64,000 nt of DNA from Ehretia macrophylla (lineage: Eukaryota > Streptophyta > Magnoliopsida > Boraginales > Ehretiaceae): assembly GCA_037974665.1 (NCBI GenBank), contig CM075768.1, positions 65,003,816-65,067,815 on the forward strand. Direction: 5' to 3'. Position numbers and translations under genes: made by a program. Positions 1 through 11,608 of the stretch are shown here, in pieces. Position 1 is the first letter of the stretch. Each line of letters begins with the position of its first letter. Below the pieces are notes generated by a model. That model did no database searches, was not told the origin of the DNA, and saw nothing but the letters and a program-made list of their open reading frames with translations.

Positions 1-112
1 CTCTATGTGAAGCGTAGTTGTCTTGCCCAATGTTCCGTTCGATTCGGTAATAGAGATTTGGTGGATAAAGTATCTTGGCAACCCTAACCAGGGCAAAAAA
101 AATTTGAAAATG

Positions 113-230
113 GGGTGCAACACGAGGACTTCCCAGGGGGTCACCCATCCTAGTACTATTCTCGCCCAAGCACGCTTAACTTCGGAGTTCTGATGGGATC
201 CGGTGCATTAGTGCTGGTATGATCGCACCC
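113..230 (-). rRNA. 5S rRNA, copy 1
   Basis: Structural RNA of the large ribosomal subunit, transcribed by RNA polymerase III from internal control elements. The minus strand starts GGGTGCGATC, has box A (AAGCGTGCTTGG) and box C (GGATGGGTGACC) intact, and ends GTTGCACCC. The RNA probably extends 1-2 nt further into the G-run. The only difference from the array consensus is ACTATT for ACTACT. T-rich DNA behind the gene can serve as terminator. It is one of the best preserved copies. Confidence 0.95.
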
Positions 231-790
231 GTCATGTTGAGGGCACAATTCCTATATATGTTAACGGTTCACAGTGCCAGCCAAGAGAGATGGCCCATTC
301 AAAAGGCCCAATGGGCCTAACGACAACCCATCCACTTCAACAACGCAGCATCCTCGCAAGACGTGATATCAACACATTTTAGGGCCCTCTGATGTACCGC
401 GAGTCAGGTTGTCGTCCTTTTAACAGCTCACGACGTACGATCCGGGACGAAAAAATAGTGCAAACGAAGAAAAGTATCATGAAACTGATGAAAACATTCA
501 ATTTTGGGCTCTAAAAACGGGCATAGCGAGCTAGCTGGCTGCCCCCGTCGTAGAGCTCTCATAGAGCTTTGCAACGGTATGTTGTGCGCCGTGTAACTTC
601 TTACGGATCAAAAGTTTTGGGCACCGGAGCAACGAAGACCTGGTCATAAACCCTACGCCCTCGGTTTGCGGGCCCAGCGTCTACGTGAGCGAAATTGTCT
701 TGCCCAATGTTCCGTGGGATTCAGTAATAGAGATTTGGTGGATAAAGTATTTTGGCAACCCTAACAAGGGCAAAAAAAAAATTGAAAAGG

Positions 791-908
791 GGGTGCAACA
801 CGAGGACTTCCCAGCGGGTCACCCATCCTAGTACTACTCTCGCCCAAGAACGCTTAACTTCGGAGTTCTGATGGGATCCAGTGCATTAGTGCTGGTATGA
901 TCGCACCC
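791..908 (-). rRNA. 5S rRNA, copy 2
   Basis: Full length. Three differences from consensus on the plus strand: CCAGCGGG, CAAGAACG inside box A, and ATCCAGTG. The spacer upstream of this gene carries the LTR at 1123-4987, 214 bp from the gene start. Confidence 0.92.
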
Positions 909-1130
909 GTCATGTTGAGGGCACAATTCTTATATGTGTTAACGGTTCACAGTGCCAGCCTAGAGAGATGGCCTATTCAAAAGGCCCAATGGGCTTAACG
1001 ACAACCCATCTGCTTCAACAACGCAGCATCCTCGCAAGACGTGATATCGACACGTTGTAGGGCCCTCTGATGTACCGCGAGTCAGGTTGTCGTCCTTTTA
1101 ACAGCTCACAACGTACGATCCGTGTGAGGC

Positions 1131-1600
1131 CCGACCCCGAATAATGTGTCATACCTCGATTTGCTTGCCATAGATCCCTAATTATATGACCGACCTTGGA
1201 TTACGTGCCCTGTCTTGGTTTTCGTGCATGCCTCGTTATACGTGCCTTAACCTAGAATTGTGTGCCCTAATCCTCGATATACGTGCGATACCTAGATAAA
1301 CATGCCATGACCTTAATTTACGTGCGAGACCTTGATTTACGTGTGTCTCTTCGTTTCGCGTGCATTAATCTTGAACTGCGTGCTTTAACCTAAGTTTAAG
1401 AATCGTGTCTTGAATTACGTGCATTGCATTGAATTACGTGCCTTATTTTGGTCTACGTTCATTCACCTATGGTTGCGTGTGTTAGCATTAGAATCCGTGC
1501 ACTTATCTTGAAGTATGTACCTTAGTCTTGAAATACGTGCTGTGCCTCGTAGTTCGTGTCTACCTCGTAATTCGTGCCCTAGATCTAGGAATCCATGCCA
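1131..1600 (+). repeat. Degenerate ACGTGC minisatellite, LTR copy 1
   Basis: Imperfect repeats of roughly 20-27 bp with a TTACGTGCC-like core and CCTTAACCTAGA-like linkers. ACGTG and its decayed forms (GTGTGC, CATGCC) recur about twenty times. ACGTG is the core bound by plant bZIP factors (G-box/ABRE), so an enhancer role within the U3 part is possible but not shown. Confidence 0.7.
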
Positions 1601-2063
1601 CCACGTTAATCAAGAAAGAATCCTACACAAAGCACTAGACACTAAAATAATCCTACACAATCCACTAACCAATATTATATTCCTAATTCAAATTCTCTAC
1701 AAACTCCACTAACAATAAAATAATACTAATCTATTCCTACATTTTCCACTATCTATTATTCTATTCATAATTCAACTCATCAACAAACATTCCTATATTT
1801 TATTCTACCTAGATTCCCTCATTCCCCAACATTCCTATGACAATTCTATTGACACAAATGCATAAAAATTTAGTCCTAGACAAACTATGACAAAACACTT
1901 AACACAATGCATAAAAAATTGCTCAATTCTCCTCAAATCTCCACCATTTTCGACCAAGTGCTCCATGCCCATGCTAGCCATTTCAAAATACTCCTTGAAG
2001 ACACAAAAATACTGAAAATGGGCTGCCCAAGGCCGACCATATGCTTAGAACAATGCAAAACAT

Positions 2064-2155
2064 CACTCTTTGTCATTCTTTGTCATAATCTTTCATTTCT
2101 CTTTCATTTCTCCTTCTTTTCTCTCACTTCCCTCTCATTTTCTCTCTCCATTTCG
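2064..2155 (+). promoter_or_regulatory. Pyrimidine-rich tract, LTR copy 1
   Basis: Long run of C and T (TTTCTCTCACTTCCCTC, TTTTCTCTCTCC) followed by ATTTCGGTTTTGGC. Such tracts are common near plant transcription starts and 5' leaders, so it may mark the U3/R region. No clear TATA box was identified here. Confidence 0.45.
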
Positions 2156-3834
2156 GTTTTGGCTGAGTTCTCTACCTCCATAGCTTATCTTCTTCACACC
2201 ATAGATAAACAAATCAAGCCATAAGCAAAGGACCTCAACCGAGCTAGCTAGGAAGTGAAAATCACACATGCATGTACATTGAAGACTTCTATTCGGCCTA
2301 GGTAAGCTTCTTGACTTCCATTTCTTTTCTTCATGTTCTAACCTCATGCATGTGCTAAGAGATTGATCACTAAGCTAGGAAAAAATAGAGAAAAGCTAGT
2401 TGGAATCTCGGCTAAGCAAGAAGAAGAAGAAGAGATTTGAGCTTCAACAAGGTTTTTGAGCATCTTTTGGGTTGATTGCTAAGGTGAGGGCTAAAACCTT
2501 TTGAAAACTCTTCAAAAATCCACATGCATGCTCATAAATGTGTGTATTTTCTTCTGTACTTGAGTTATATGTTCGTTCATAAGCTTAAACAACCATGCAT
2601 GGCAAGATCTTGGCTTGAAAGTGATGCTGGGTGAAGTCGAATTGTTGACAGCTCTCTGACCAGTCTGTTTCGAGGTAAGTTTAGCTAGGCAAATGATGTT
2701 GAAAATTAATGAAAATTTGTAGGTGACTATTTTGGATAGTTTTGAACATTTTTCCCAGAAATAGGCCGAAGCTATTGTTGACTCTAAGATCCTCAAAATG
2801 GCGAATATTTAGAATGTGACCAAATCTGGAAATCTGGAAAAATGAAGCAGGTTTTGGCAGATGCACTGACCTTGTGGAACGAACCATATTTGACTTAGTA
2901 AATGATGTCAAAAATGCATGAAATTTGGTGTGCTGCTAGATTTTTCAGTTCTGGAAAATTTTGTCAGAAATGGACCAAGGCTAAAACTGACCCTAAGGAC
3001 CTTAAAAACGTCAATTATGGAAATGTGTGCAAATCTGGACAGTTTTGTGCTATCTCACTGTTTCGGCTATATCTAATGATCCCGAACTCCAATTGATGCA
3101 AGGTTTGTTTCTGATTTTAGTTATCTTCTTAAGATTTAATTTGACATCTTATTCACTGGATTTGGAGTTTTTTTTCTTATCCTATTGATTGTGAGAAAAC
3201 AGCCTATTGTAGTAAGGGTTTCACTTAGCTATATGCTTGGAAAAATTATTGTAACCTCTCTTGTGGTGTTAATTGCTTGGAATTGTGGTGTTGAGATGTT
3301 GTGTGGACTGTTTTGAGTACTTGAGGATGTTGAATTATATGATGCATGGTTTGAGATTGACTTTGAGTTTGGTTGAGGCTCAAATTGCACAAATATGCAC
3401 GAAATGGAAACCCTAATGACTAGGTAGTTTTGCTAAGTGTTGATCATTTGAATATTGTGTGGAATTATATGTTTAGTAGGCTGCCCGTAAATGCCTTTAT
3501 AGTCTTAAATGTGATTTTGATCATTGCATGTTGACAAATAAGCTTTTCTTGCACCCGAACCCACGTAGATGTTATTGCATGTTGAATAAGCTTACTACTT
3601 GATCACGTGGACTTTGAAATGAGTTATATGGTCTGTTTTACATGTGTTACATGGCTGCCCGTTTAATTTTCATATAACTCTATATGCCTTTCAAGTGAAA
3701 TTTCCTGTCTTATCGTGCCCTGCTTGTTTACCTGTTTACTTGGTCAATGTGCAATCTTATGACTGTCCGGAAGCAACCTACTTTGTTGTCCTCCTCCTGT
3801 GATATATTGCCTGTCATGAATGTGCATTGCATAC

Positions 3835-4000
3835 AAGGTTGCAACCTTTCCTGTTGGCATGGTAGCGATCAGCACACCGGGCGGCATCGGGCTTGCCGGT
3901 GCACCCATGACTACCATGGTCCCATTCCCTCTCTCGCTTAGGGGCTAGACTTCCTCGGAGAGTTGGGTCGTAGGATTTCGGGGTACATCCGGAGTACACC
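3835..4000 (+). other. GC-rich conserved LTR module, copy 1
   Basis: Starts with the perfect palindrome AAGGTTGCAACCTT (3835-3848), passes through GGGCGGCATCGGGCTTGCC, CCATTCCCTCTCTCGC and GTTGGGTCGTAGG, and ends in the near-palindrome GTACATCCGGAGTAC. It is GC-rich inside an AT-rich LTR and also conserved in family 2. Confidence 0.75.
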
Positions 4001-4292
4001 CACCTGGCGTGTTTGGGGGATGATTTGAAGTCGACCGCAACTTCTGATTCTGAAACTGATCAGAGAGCTAAAGCTCACCGTATCCTTTTACTATGTGTAT
4101 AAGTACTCTCGCTTGGTTCCTAGAGAACCTCGGGGAGGAAAGACTGGTATTCCTGTTCCTGTATCTTATATTATTGTTATATTCATGCTTGCAAAAGGAT
4201 TTTCATAAGTTGAACCAGAAAATGAGTTTCAAAACCTATTTCTCGTTTTCCCTCGCTGAGTTCATAAGGACTCACCCTCTTTTATCATCTCA

Positions 4293-4355
4293 GGTGAAGA
4301 AGATCAAGAACAGGTACCCGAGGACGATGTGCCTAACAATGGTTCCTTGGAGTGA
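4293..4355 (+). other. Short acidic reading frame after acceptor-like CAG, LTR copy 1
   Basis: After TTATCATCTCAG comes a 20-codon frame that starts GEED, contains VPEDDVPN and ends SLE before TGA. The equivalent frame has the same length in every family 1 copy. It could be a terminal exon or chance; no matching upstream exon is present in a solo LTR. Confidence 0.35.
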
Positions 4356-5337
4356 TTGCATGTCCCTACGTGCTTTTGTGCTTTGCCTGAAAGTGGTTGC
4401 TATATGGATGTTGTGTTTGATTGCAAACTATTCATTTTATTGATGTAAATGACCCCGTTGTAATTTGGGTCTAATTCTGGGATTGTACTATCTATAACCG
4501 GACAAATTTTTATTTGGTTGTTTGCTTTCGTTTTCTTAATTAGTAGTTATCGTATGCTTTCAAACCACTAGATGAACGATCAACTAAGTTAATTCTATCT
4601 AATTTCACTTAGGTGCTCATTTGCAAACTAAAGGATAATAGGTACTTGCATGACAGGAAATTCACAAATAAACGGGACATAGTTATCATGTTAGGCTTAT
4701 TAACCAAACGAGACTTTCAAGATAAACTAGTAGGCAAATCGGTTGGTGACAAATAGGAGTCCTTAATGGAATTGGATTAATGATTGGAATAATTGAGGCG
4801 TTTAGAGAATTAGGTCAAACCAAAGAGCCCAATTACAGCCGTTATGCTGCTGGTTTACCGAAAATTTTTGGAGTTTAGGCCAAAATGTTAAGTGTTAAAT
4901 CTTCATGAACGGTTAAGTACGAGATATTACTTGAATGTTTAGATCACACCCTAGTCTAACCTTTATAGGCCGGGTTAAGGCGTGACAATCCAGGACGGAA
5001 AAACAGGGCAAAGGAAGAAAAGTGTCCTGAAACTGACGAAAACGTTCGATTTTAGGGTCCAAAAATGGGCACATCGAGCAAGCTAACTGCCCCCGTCGTA
5101 GAGCTCTCAGAGAGCTTTGCAACGGTATGCTGTGCGTCATGTAGCTCCTTACGGATCAAAAGTTATGTGCACCGGAGCGACGGAGACCTGGTCACAAACC
5201 CTACGCCCTCAGTTTGCGGACCCGGCCTCTACGTGAAGCGAAGTTGTCTTGCCCAATGTTCCGTGGGATTTGGTAATAGAGATTTGGTGGATAAAGTACC
5301 TTGGAAACCCTAACCAGGGCAAAAAAAATTGAAAAGG

Positions 5338-5455
5338 GGGTGCAACACGAGGACTTCCCAAGGGGTCACCTATCCTTGTACTACTCTCGCCCAAGCACGC
5401 TTAACTTCGGAGTTCTAATGGGATTCGGTGCATTAGTGCTGGTATGATCGCACCT
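5338..5455 (-). rRNA. 5S rRNA, copy 3
   Basis: Full length with at least six changes: CAAGGGGTC, CTATCC within box C, CTTGTA, TCTAATG, GATTCGG and a first transcribed base change (CACCT). First copy after the LTR; its spacing from copy 2 (4547 bp) equals 677 + 3865 + 5. Confidence 0.9.
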
Positions 5456-6014
5456 GTCATGTTTAGGGCACAATTCCTTTATGTGTTAACGGTTCACTGT
5501 CCCAGCCTAGAGAGATGGCCCATTCAAAAGGCCCAATGGGCTTAACGACAACCCATCAGCTTCAATAACGTAGCATCCTCGCAAGACGTGATATCGACAC
5601 GTTGTAGGGACCTCTGATGTTCCACGAGTCAGGTTGTCGTCCTTTTAACAGCTCACGAAGTACAATCCGGGACGGAAAAACAGGGCAAAGGAAGAAAAGT
5701 GTCCTGAAACTGACGAAAACGTTCGATTTTAGGGTCCAAAAATGGGCACAACGAGCAAGCTCGCAGCCCCCGTCGTAGAGCTCTCAAAGGGCATTGCAAC
5801 GGTATGCTGTGCGCCGCGTAACTCCTTACGGATCAAAAGTTATGGGCACCAGAGCGACGAAGACCTAGTCACAAACCCTACGCCCTCGGTTTGCGAGCCC
5901 GGCCTCTACGTGAAGCGAAGTTGTCTTGCCTAATGTTCCGTGGGATTTGATAATAGAGATTTGGTGGATAAAGTATCTTGGCAACCCTAACCAGGGAAAA
6001 AAAAATTGAAAAGG

Positions 6015-6132
6015 GGGTGCAGCACGAGGACTTCCCAGGGGGTCACCCATCCTAGTACTACTCTCGCCCAAGAATGCTTAACTTCGAAATTCGGATGGGA
6101 TCCGTTGCATTAGTGCAGGTATGATCGCACCC
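6015..6132 (-). rRNA. 5S rRNA, copy 4
   Basis: Full length. Changes include CAGCACG, AGAATGC in box A, CGAAATTCGG, CGTTGC and TGCAGG. It resembles copies 12 and 22 in the AATTC segment, so it is probably related to the five-unit repeat. Confidence 0.9.
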
Positions 6133-6455
6133 ATCATGATAAGGGCACAATTCCTATATGTGTTAACGGTTCACAGTCCCAGCCTAGAGTGATGGCCCAT
6201 TCAAAAGGCCCAATGGGCTTAACGACAACCCATCTACTTCAACAACGTAGCATCCTTTCAAGACGTGATATCGACACGTTGTAGGGCCCTCTGATGTATC
6301 GCGAGTCTGGTTGTTGTCCTTTTAACAGCTCAAGACGTACGATCCGGGATGGAAAATCAGGGCAAAAGAAGAAAAGTGTCCTGAAACTAATGAAAACATT
6401 CGATTTTGGGCCCCAAAAATAGGAAAAGCGAGCAAGCTGGCTGCCCCCGTCGTAG

Positions 6456-6470
6456 AGCTCTCAGAGAGCT
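6456..6470. repeat. Spacer hairpin AGCTCTC-A-GAGAGCT (representative)
   Basis: Perfect 7-bp arms around one base, found in most spacers of all three types (variants such as CTCATAGAGC, CTCGGAGAGC and CTCTGAGAGC alter mainly the centre). It lies between the A-rich part and the GC-rich part of the spacer. Confidence 0.65.
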
Positions 6471-6691
6471 TTGCAACGGTATGATGTGCGCCGCGTAATG
6501 CCTTCCGGATCAAATGTTATAGGCACCGGAGTGACGGAGACCTGGTCACAAACCCTACTCCCTCGGATTGCGGGCCCGGCCTCTATGTGAAGCGTAGTTG
6601 TCTTGCCCAATGTTCCGTTCGATTCGGTAATAGAGATTTGGTGGATAAAGTATCTTGGCAACCCTAACCAGGGCAAAAAAATTTGAAAATG

Positions 6692-6809
6692 GGGTACAAC
6701 ACGAGGACTTCCCAGGGGGTCACCCATCCTAGTACTATTCTCGCCCAAGCACGCTTAACTTCGGAGTTCTGATGGGATCCGGTGCATTAGTGCTGGTATG
6801 ATCGCACCC
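6692..6809 (-). rRNA. 5S rRNA, copy 5
   Basis: Two changes only: GGGTACAAC and ACTATT. The second is shared with copy 1, and the flanks of both are nearly identical for about 245 bp. Boxes A and C are intact. Confidence 0.93.
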
Positions 6810-7368
6810 GTCATGTTGAGGGCACAATTCCTATATGTGCTAACGGTTCACTATGCCAGCCTAGAGAGACGGCCCATTCAAAAGGCCAAATGTGCTTAAC
6901 GACAACCCATCTGCTTCAACAACGCAGCATCCTTGCAAGACATGATATCGACACGTTGTAGGGTCCTCTGATGTCCGGCGAGTCAGGTTCTTGACCTTTT
7001 AACAGCTCATGACGTACGATCCGGGATGAAAAAATAGGGCAAAAGAAGAAAAGTGTCCTGAAACTGATGAAAAAGTTTGATTTTGGGCTCCAAAAATGGG
7101 CACAACGATTAAGCTGGCTGCCCCCGTCGTAGAGCTCTCATAGAGCTTTGCAACGGTATGCTGTGCGCCGCGTAACTTCTTACGGATCAAAAGTTATGGG
7201 CACCGGAGCGACGGAGACCTGGTCACAACCCCTCCGCCCTCGGTTTGCAGGCCCGGCCTCTACGTGAAGCGAAGTTGTCTTGCCCAATATTCCGTGGGAT
7301 TCAGTAATAGAGATTTGGAGAATAAAGTATCTTGGCAACCCTAACCAAGGCAAAAAAAATTGAAAAAG

Positions 7369-7486
7369 GGGAGCAACACGAGGTCTTCCTAGGGGGTCCC
7401 CCATCCTAGTACTACTCTCGCCCAAGCACGCTTAACTTCCGAGTTCTGATGGGATCCGGTGCATTAGTGCTGGTATGATCGCACCC
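7369..7486 (-). rRNA. 5S rRNA, copy 6
   Basis: Changes: GGGAGCAAC, AGGTCTTCCTAGG, GTCCCCC in box C, and TTCCGAG. Box A is intact. The upstream box is TCATATATC, close to TATATA. Confidence 0.91.
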
Positions 7487-8045
7487 GTCATGCTGGGGGC
7501 ACAATTCATATATCTGTTAACTGTTCATAGTGCCAGCCAAGAGAGATAGCCCATTCAAAAGGCCCAATGGGCTTAACAACAACCCATCCGCTTCAACAAC
7601 GCAGCATCCTCGCAAGACGTGATATCGACACATTGTAGGGAATTCTGATGTACCGCGAGTAAGGTTTTCATCATTTTAACAGCTCACGATATATGATCCA
7701 GGACTGAAAAATAGGGCAAAAGAAGAAAAGTATCCTGAAACTGATGAAAACGTTTGATTTTGGGCTCTGAAAACGTGCACATCGAGCAAGCTGGCTGCAC
7801 CCGTCGTTGAGCTCTCAGAGAGCTTTGCAACAGTATGTTGTGCGCCGCGTAACTCCTTACGGATCAAAAGTTATGGGCACCGGAGCGACAGAGACCTGGT
7901 CACAAACCCAACGCCCTCAGTTTGCGGGCCCGGCCTCTACGTGAAGCGAAGTTGTCTTGCCCAATGTTCCGTGCGATTCGATAATGGAGATTTGATGGAT
8001 AAAGTATCTTGGCAACCCCAACCAGGCCAAAAATAATTGAAAAGC

Positions 8046-8163
8046 GGGTGCAACACGAGGACTTCTCAGGGGGTCACCCACCCTAGTTCTACTCTAGCCC
8101 AAGCACGTTTAACTTCGGAGTTCTGATGGGATCCGGTGCATTAGTGCTGGGATGATCACACCC
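8046..8163 (-). rRNA. 5S rRNA, copy 7
   Basis: At least seven changes, among them CCACCCTAG, AGTTCT, CTAGCCC, CACGTTT in box A, GGGATG and GATCACACCC. Probably not functional. Confidence 0.89.
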
Positions 8164-8722
8164 GTCATGTTGAGTGCACAATTCCTATATGTGTTAACGG
8201 CTCACAGTGCCAACCTAGAGAGATGGCCAATTCGAAAGGCCTAATGGGCTTAACGACAACCCATCCGCTTCAACAACGCAGCATCCTCGCAAGACGTGAT
8301 ATCGACACGTTGTAGGGCCTTCTGATGTACCGCGAGTAAGGTTGTCGTCCTTTTAACAGCTCACGATATACGATCCGGGATGGGAAAATAGGGCAAAATA
8401 AGAAAAGTATCCTGAAACTGATGAAAACGTTCGATTTTGGGCTCTGAAAACGTGCACATCGAGCAAGCTGGATACCCCTGCCGTAGAGCTCTCAGAGAGC
8501 TCTGCAACGGTATGCTGTGCACCGTGTAACTCCTTACGGATCAAAAGTTATGGGCACCGAAGAGACGGAGACCTGGTCACAAACCCTACGCCCTCGGTTT
8601 GTAGGCCCGACCTCTACGTGAAGCGAAGTTGTCTTGTCCAATGTTCCGTGGGATTCGGTAATAGAGATTTTGTGGATAAAGTAACTTGGCAACCCTAACC
8701 AGGGCAAAAAAAATTGAAAAGG

Positions 8723-8840
8723 GGGTGCAACACGAGGACTTCCCAGGGGGTCACCCATCCTAGTACTACTCTCGCCCAAGCACGCTTAACTTCGGTGTTC
8801 TGATGGGATCCGGTGCATTAGTGCTAGAATGATCGCAACC
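8723..8840 (-). rRNA. 5S rRNA, copy 8
   Basis: Box A and box C intact. Changes are near the 5' end of the RNA: CGGTGTTC, GTGCTAGAATG and GCAACC. Confidence 0.91.
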
Positions 8841-9399
8841 GTCATGTTGAGGACACAATTCCTATATGTGTTAACGGTTCGCAGTGCCAGCCTAGAGAGA
8901 TGGCCTATTCAAAAGGCCCAATGGGCTAAACGACAACCCATATGCTTCAACAACGCAGCAACCTCGCAAGACGTGATATCGACACGTTGAAGGGCCCGCT
9001 GATGTACCGCGAGTCAAGTTGTCATCCTTTTAACAGCTCACGACGTACGATCTGGGATGAAAAAACAGGGCAAAAGAAGAAAAGTGTCCTGAAAGTGATG
9101 AACACATTCGATTTTGGTCTCCAAAACTAGGCACAGCGAGCAAGCTGGCAGCCCCCGTCGTAGAGCTCTCAGAGAGCTTTTCAACGGTATGCTGTGCGCC
9201 GCGTAACTCTTTACGGATCAAATGTTATGGGCACCGGAGTGACGGAGACATGGTCATAAACCCTACGCCCTCAGTTTGCGGGCCCGGCCTCTACGTGAAG
9301 CGAAGTTGTCTTGCCCAATGTTCCGTGGGATTCGGTAATAGAGTTTTGGTGGATAAAGTATCTTGGCAACCCTAACCAGGTGAAAAAAAATTGAAATGG

Positions 9400-9517
9400 G
9401 GGTGCAACACGAGGACTTCCCAGGGGGTCACCCATCCTAGTACTACTCTCGCCCAAGCACGGTTAAGTTTGGAGTTTTGATGGGGTCCGGGGCGCTAGTG
9501 GTGGTATGATCACACCC
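9400..9517 (-). rRNA. 5S rRNA, copy 9
   Basis: Heavily changed in its first half: CACGGTTAAGTTTGG, GTTTTGATGGGGTCC, GGGGCGCTAG, GTGGTATG and GATCACACCC. Box A is damaged; the 3' half with box C is clean. Likely a decayed copy. Confidence 0.88.
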
Positions 9518-10076
9518 GTCATGTTGAGGGCACAATTCCGATATGTGTTAACGGTTCACAGTCCCAGCCTAGAGAGATAGCTCATTCAAAAGGCCCAATG
9601 GGCTTAATGACAGCCCATTCGCTTCAATAACGCAGCATCCTCACGAGACGTGATATCGACCCATTGTAGGGCCCCCTGATGTCCCACGAGTTAGGTTGTC
9701 GTCCTTTTAACAGCTCACGACGTACAATCCGGGATGGAAAAATAGAGCAAAACACCAAAAGTGGCCTAAAACTGATGAAAATATTCGATTTTGGGTGCCA
9801 AAAAGCAGCATAGCGAGCAAGCTGGCTACCCTCGTCGTAGAGCTCTCAGTGAGCTTTGCAACGGTGTGCTGTGCGCCGCGTAACTCCTTACGGATCAAAA
9901 GTTATAGGCACCGGAGCGACGAAAACCTGGTCACAAACCCTACGCCCACAGTTTGCGGGCCCGGCCTCTACGTGAAGCGAAGTTGTCTTGCCCAATGTTC
10001 CGTGGGATTCGGTAATAGAGATTTGGTGAATAAATTATCTTGGCAACCCTAACCTGGGCAAAGAAAATTGAAAAGG

Positions 10077-10194
10077 GGGTGCAACACGAGGACTACCCAG
10101 GGGGTCACCCATCCTAGTACTACTCTCGCCCAAGCACGCTTAACTTCGGAGTTCTGATGGGATCCGTTGAATTAGTGCTGGTATGATTGCTCCC
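10077..10194 (-). rRNA. 5S rRNA, copy 10
   Basis: Boxes A and C intact. Changes: GACTACCC, CCGTTGAATTAG, and GATTGCTCCC at the transcription start. Confidence 0.91.
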
Positions 10195-10753
10195 GTCAAG
10201 TTGAGGGCACAATTCCTATATGTGTTAACGGTTCACAATGCCAGCCTAGAAAGATGGCCCATTCAAAAGGCCCAATGGGCTTAACGACAACCTATCCGCT
10301 TCAATAACGCAGCATCCTCGCAAGACGTGATATTGACACGTTGTTGGGCCCTCTGATGTACTACGATTCAGGTTGTCATCCTTTTAACAGCTCACGACGT
10401 ACGATACGGGACGGAAAAACAGGGCAAACGAAGAAAAGTGTCCTGAAACTGATGAAAACATTCAATTTTGGGCTTCAAAAATGGGCACAGTGAGCAAGCT
10501 GGCTGCCCCCGTCGTAGAGCTCTCAGAGAGCTTTGCAACGGTATATTGTGTGCCGCGTAACTCCTTACGGATCAAATGTTGTGGGCACCGGAGCGACGGA
10601 GACCTAGTCACAAACCCTACGCCCTCGGTTTGCGGGCCCGGCCTCTACGTGAAGCGAAGTTGTCTTGCCCAATGTTCCATGGGATTTGGTAATAGAGATT
10701 TGGAGGTTAAAGTATCTGGGCAATCTTAACCAGGGCAAAAAAAATTTAAAAGA

Positions 10754-10871
10754 GGGTGCAACACGAGGACTTCCCAGGGGGTCACCCATCCTAGTACTAC
10801 TCTAGACCAAGCACGCTTAACTTCGGTGTTCTGATGGGATCCGGTGCATTAGTGGTGGTATGATCGCACCC
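10754..10871 (-). rRNA. 5S rRNA, copy 11
   Basis: Changes: CTCTAGACC next to box A, CGGTGTTC, and AGTGGTGG. The rest is consensus. The spacing to copy 12 is exactly 677. Confidence 0.91.
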
Positions 10872-11430
10872 GTCATGTTGTGGGAACAATTCCTATATGT
10901 GTTAACGGTTCACAATGCCAGCCTAGAGAGATGGCCAATTCAAAAGGCCCAATGGGCTTAACGACAACCTATCCACTTCAACAACGCAGCATCCTCGCAA
11001 GACGTTATATCGACACGTTGTAGGGCCCTCTGATGTACCGCGATTCAGGTTGTCCTCCATTTAACAACTCACGACGTACGATACGCGACGGAAAAACAGG
11101 GCAAAAGAAGCAAAGTGTCCTGAAATTGATGAAAAACTTCGATTTTGGGCTCCACAAAGGGGCACAGCGAGCAAGCTGGCTGCCCCAGTCGTAGAGCTCT
11201 CAGAGAGCTTTGTAACGGTATGCTGTGCACCGCGTAAGTCCTTACAGATCAAATGTTATGGGCACCAGAGCGACGGAGACCTGGTCACATACCCTACGCC
11301 CTCAGTTTGCGGGCCCGGCCTCTACGTGAAGCGAAGTTGTCTTGCCCAATGTTCCGTGGGATTCGGTAATAGAGATTTGGAGGATAAAGTATCTTGGCAA
11401 TCCTAACCAGTGCAAAAAAAGTTGAAAAGG

Positions 11431-11548
11431 GGGTGCAACACGAGGACTTCCCAGGGGGTCACCCATCCTCGTACTAATCTCGCCCAAGAACGCTTAACTT
11501 CGGAATTCTGATGGGATCCGTTGCATTAGTGCTGGTATGATCGCACCC
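11431..11548 (-). rRNA. 5S rRNA, copy 12
   Basis: Changes: CCTCGTACTAATC, AAGAACGC in box A, GGAATTC and CGTTGC. The ACTAATC, AAGAACGC and GGAATTC set is shared with copy 22, about 10.7 kb away; this marks the five-unit repeat. Confidence 0.9.
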
Positions 11549-11608
11549 ATCTTGATGAGGGCACAATTCCTATATGTGTTAACGGTTCACAGTGCCAGCC
11601 TAGAGAGA

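Larger units (their letters stand above)
1..1122 (-). repeat. 5S rDNA array, block 1 (type A units)
   Basis: Two 5S genes with type A spacers, entering from the left window edge. Reading the plus strand away from each gene start, the spacer holds a TATA-like box, a GTTAAC motif, a cluster of GGCCCA/TGGGC motifs, the palindrome AGGGCCCT, a GATCCGGGA segment followed by A-rich DNA, the hairpin AGCTCTC-A-GAGAGCT, a GC-rich stretch with GCGGGCCCGGCC, and an A8 run that is the T-run terminator of the next gene. The block ends at the target site of the first LTR. Positions 1 to about 245 are almost identical to about 6580-6825. Confidence 0.95.
1123..4987 (+). mobile_element. Solo LTR, family 1, copy 1 (3865 bp)
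   Basis: Starts TGTGAGGCCCG and ends GGCGTGACA. Flanked by ATCCG (1118-1122) and ATCCA (4988-4992), a 5-bp target duplication with one change. The uninterrupted spacer would read GATCCGGGACGG, so the ends are exact. From the 5' end it holds a degenerate ACGTGC-rich repeat, an AT-rich stretch, a pyrimidine-rich tract, a long AT-rich middle with GGAAACCCTAATGAC, a GC-rich conserved module and a short acidic frame after a splice-acceptor-like CAG. There is no gag-pol, primer-binding site or polypurine tract, so this is a solo LTR left by LTR-LTR recombination. The great length, the TGTGANGCC/GGCGTNACA ends and the GC-rich module recall Ty3/gypsy elements such as Tekay/Del; without pol this is inference. 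Orientation is inferred from these modules. Confidence 0.88.

Noticed and set aside
1131-1600. Telomere-like repeat (CCTAACCT strings)
   Set aside because: CCTTAACCTAGA strings are part of the ACGTGC minisatellite; there are no consecutive CCCTAAA units. CCCTAACC in the spacers is also single.
1123-4987. A 5S-derived non-autonomous element such as Cassandra
   Set aside because: Cassandra elements carry 5S sequence inside short LTRs. Here the LTRs have no 5S sequence and are inserted into 5S spacers.
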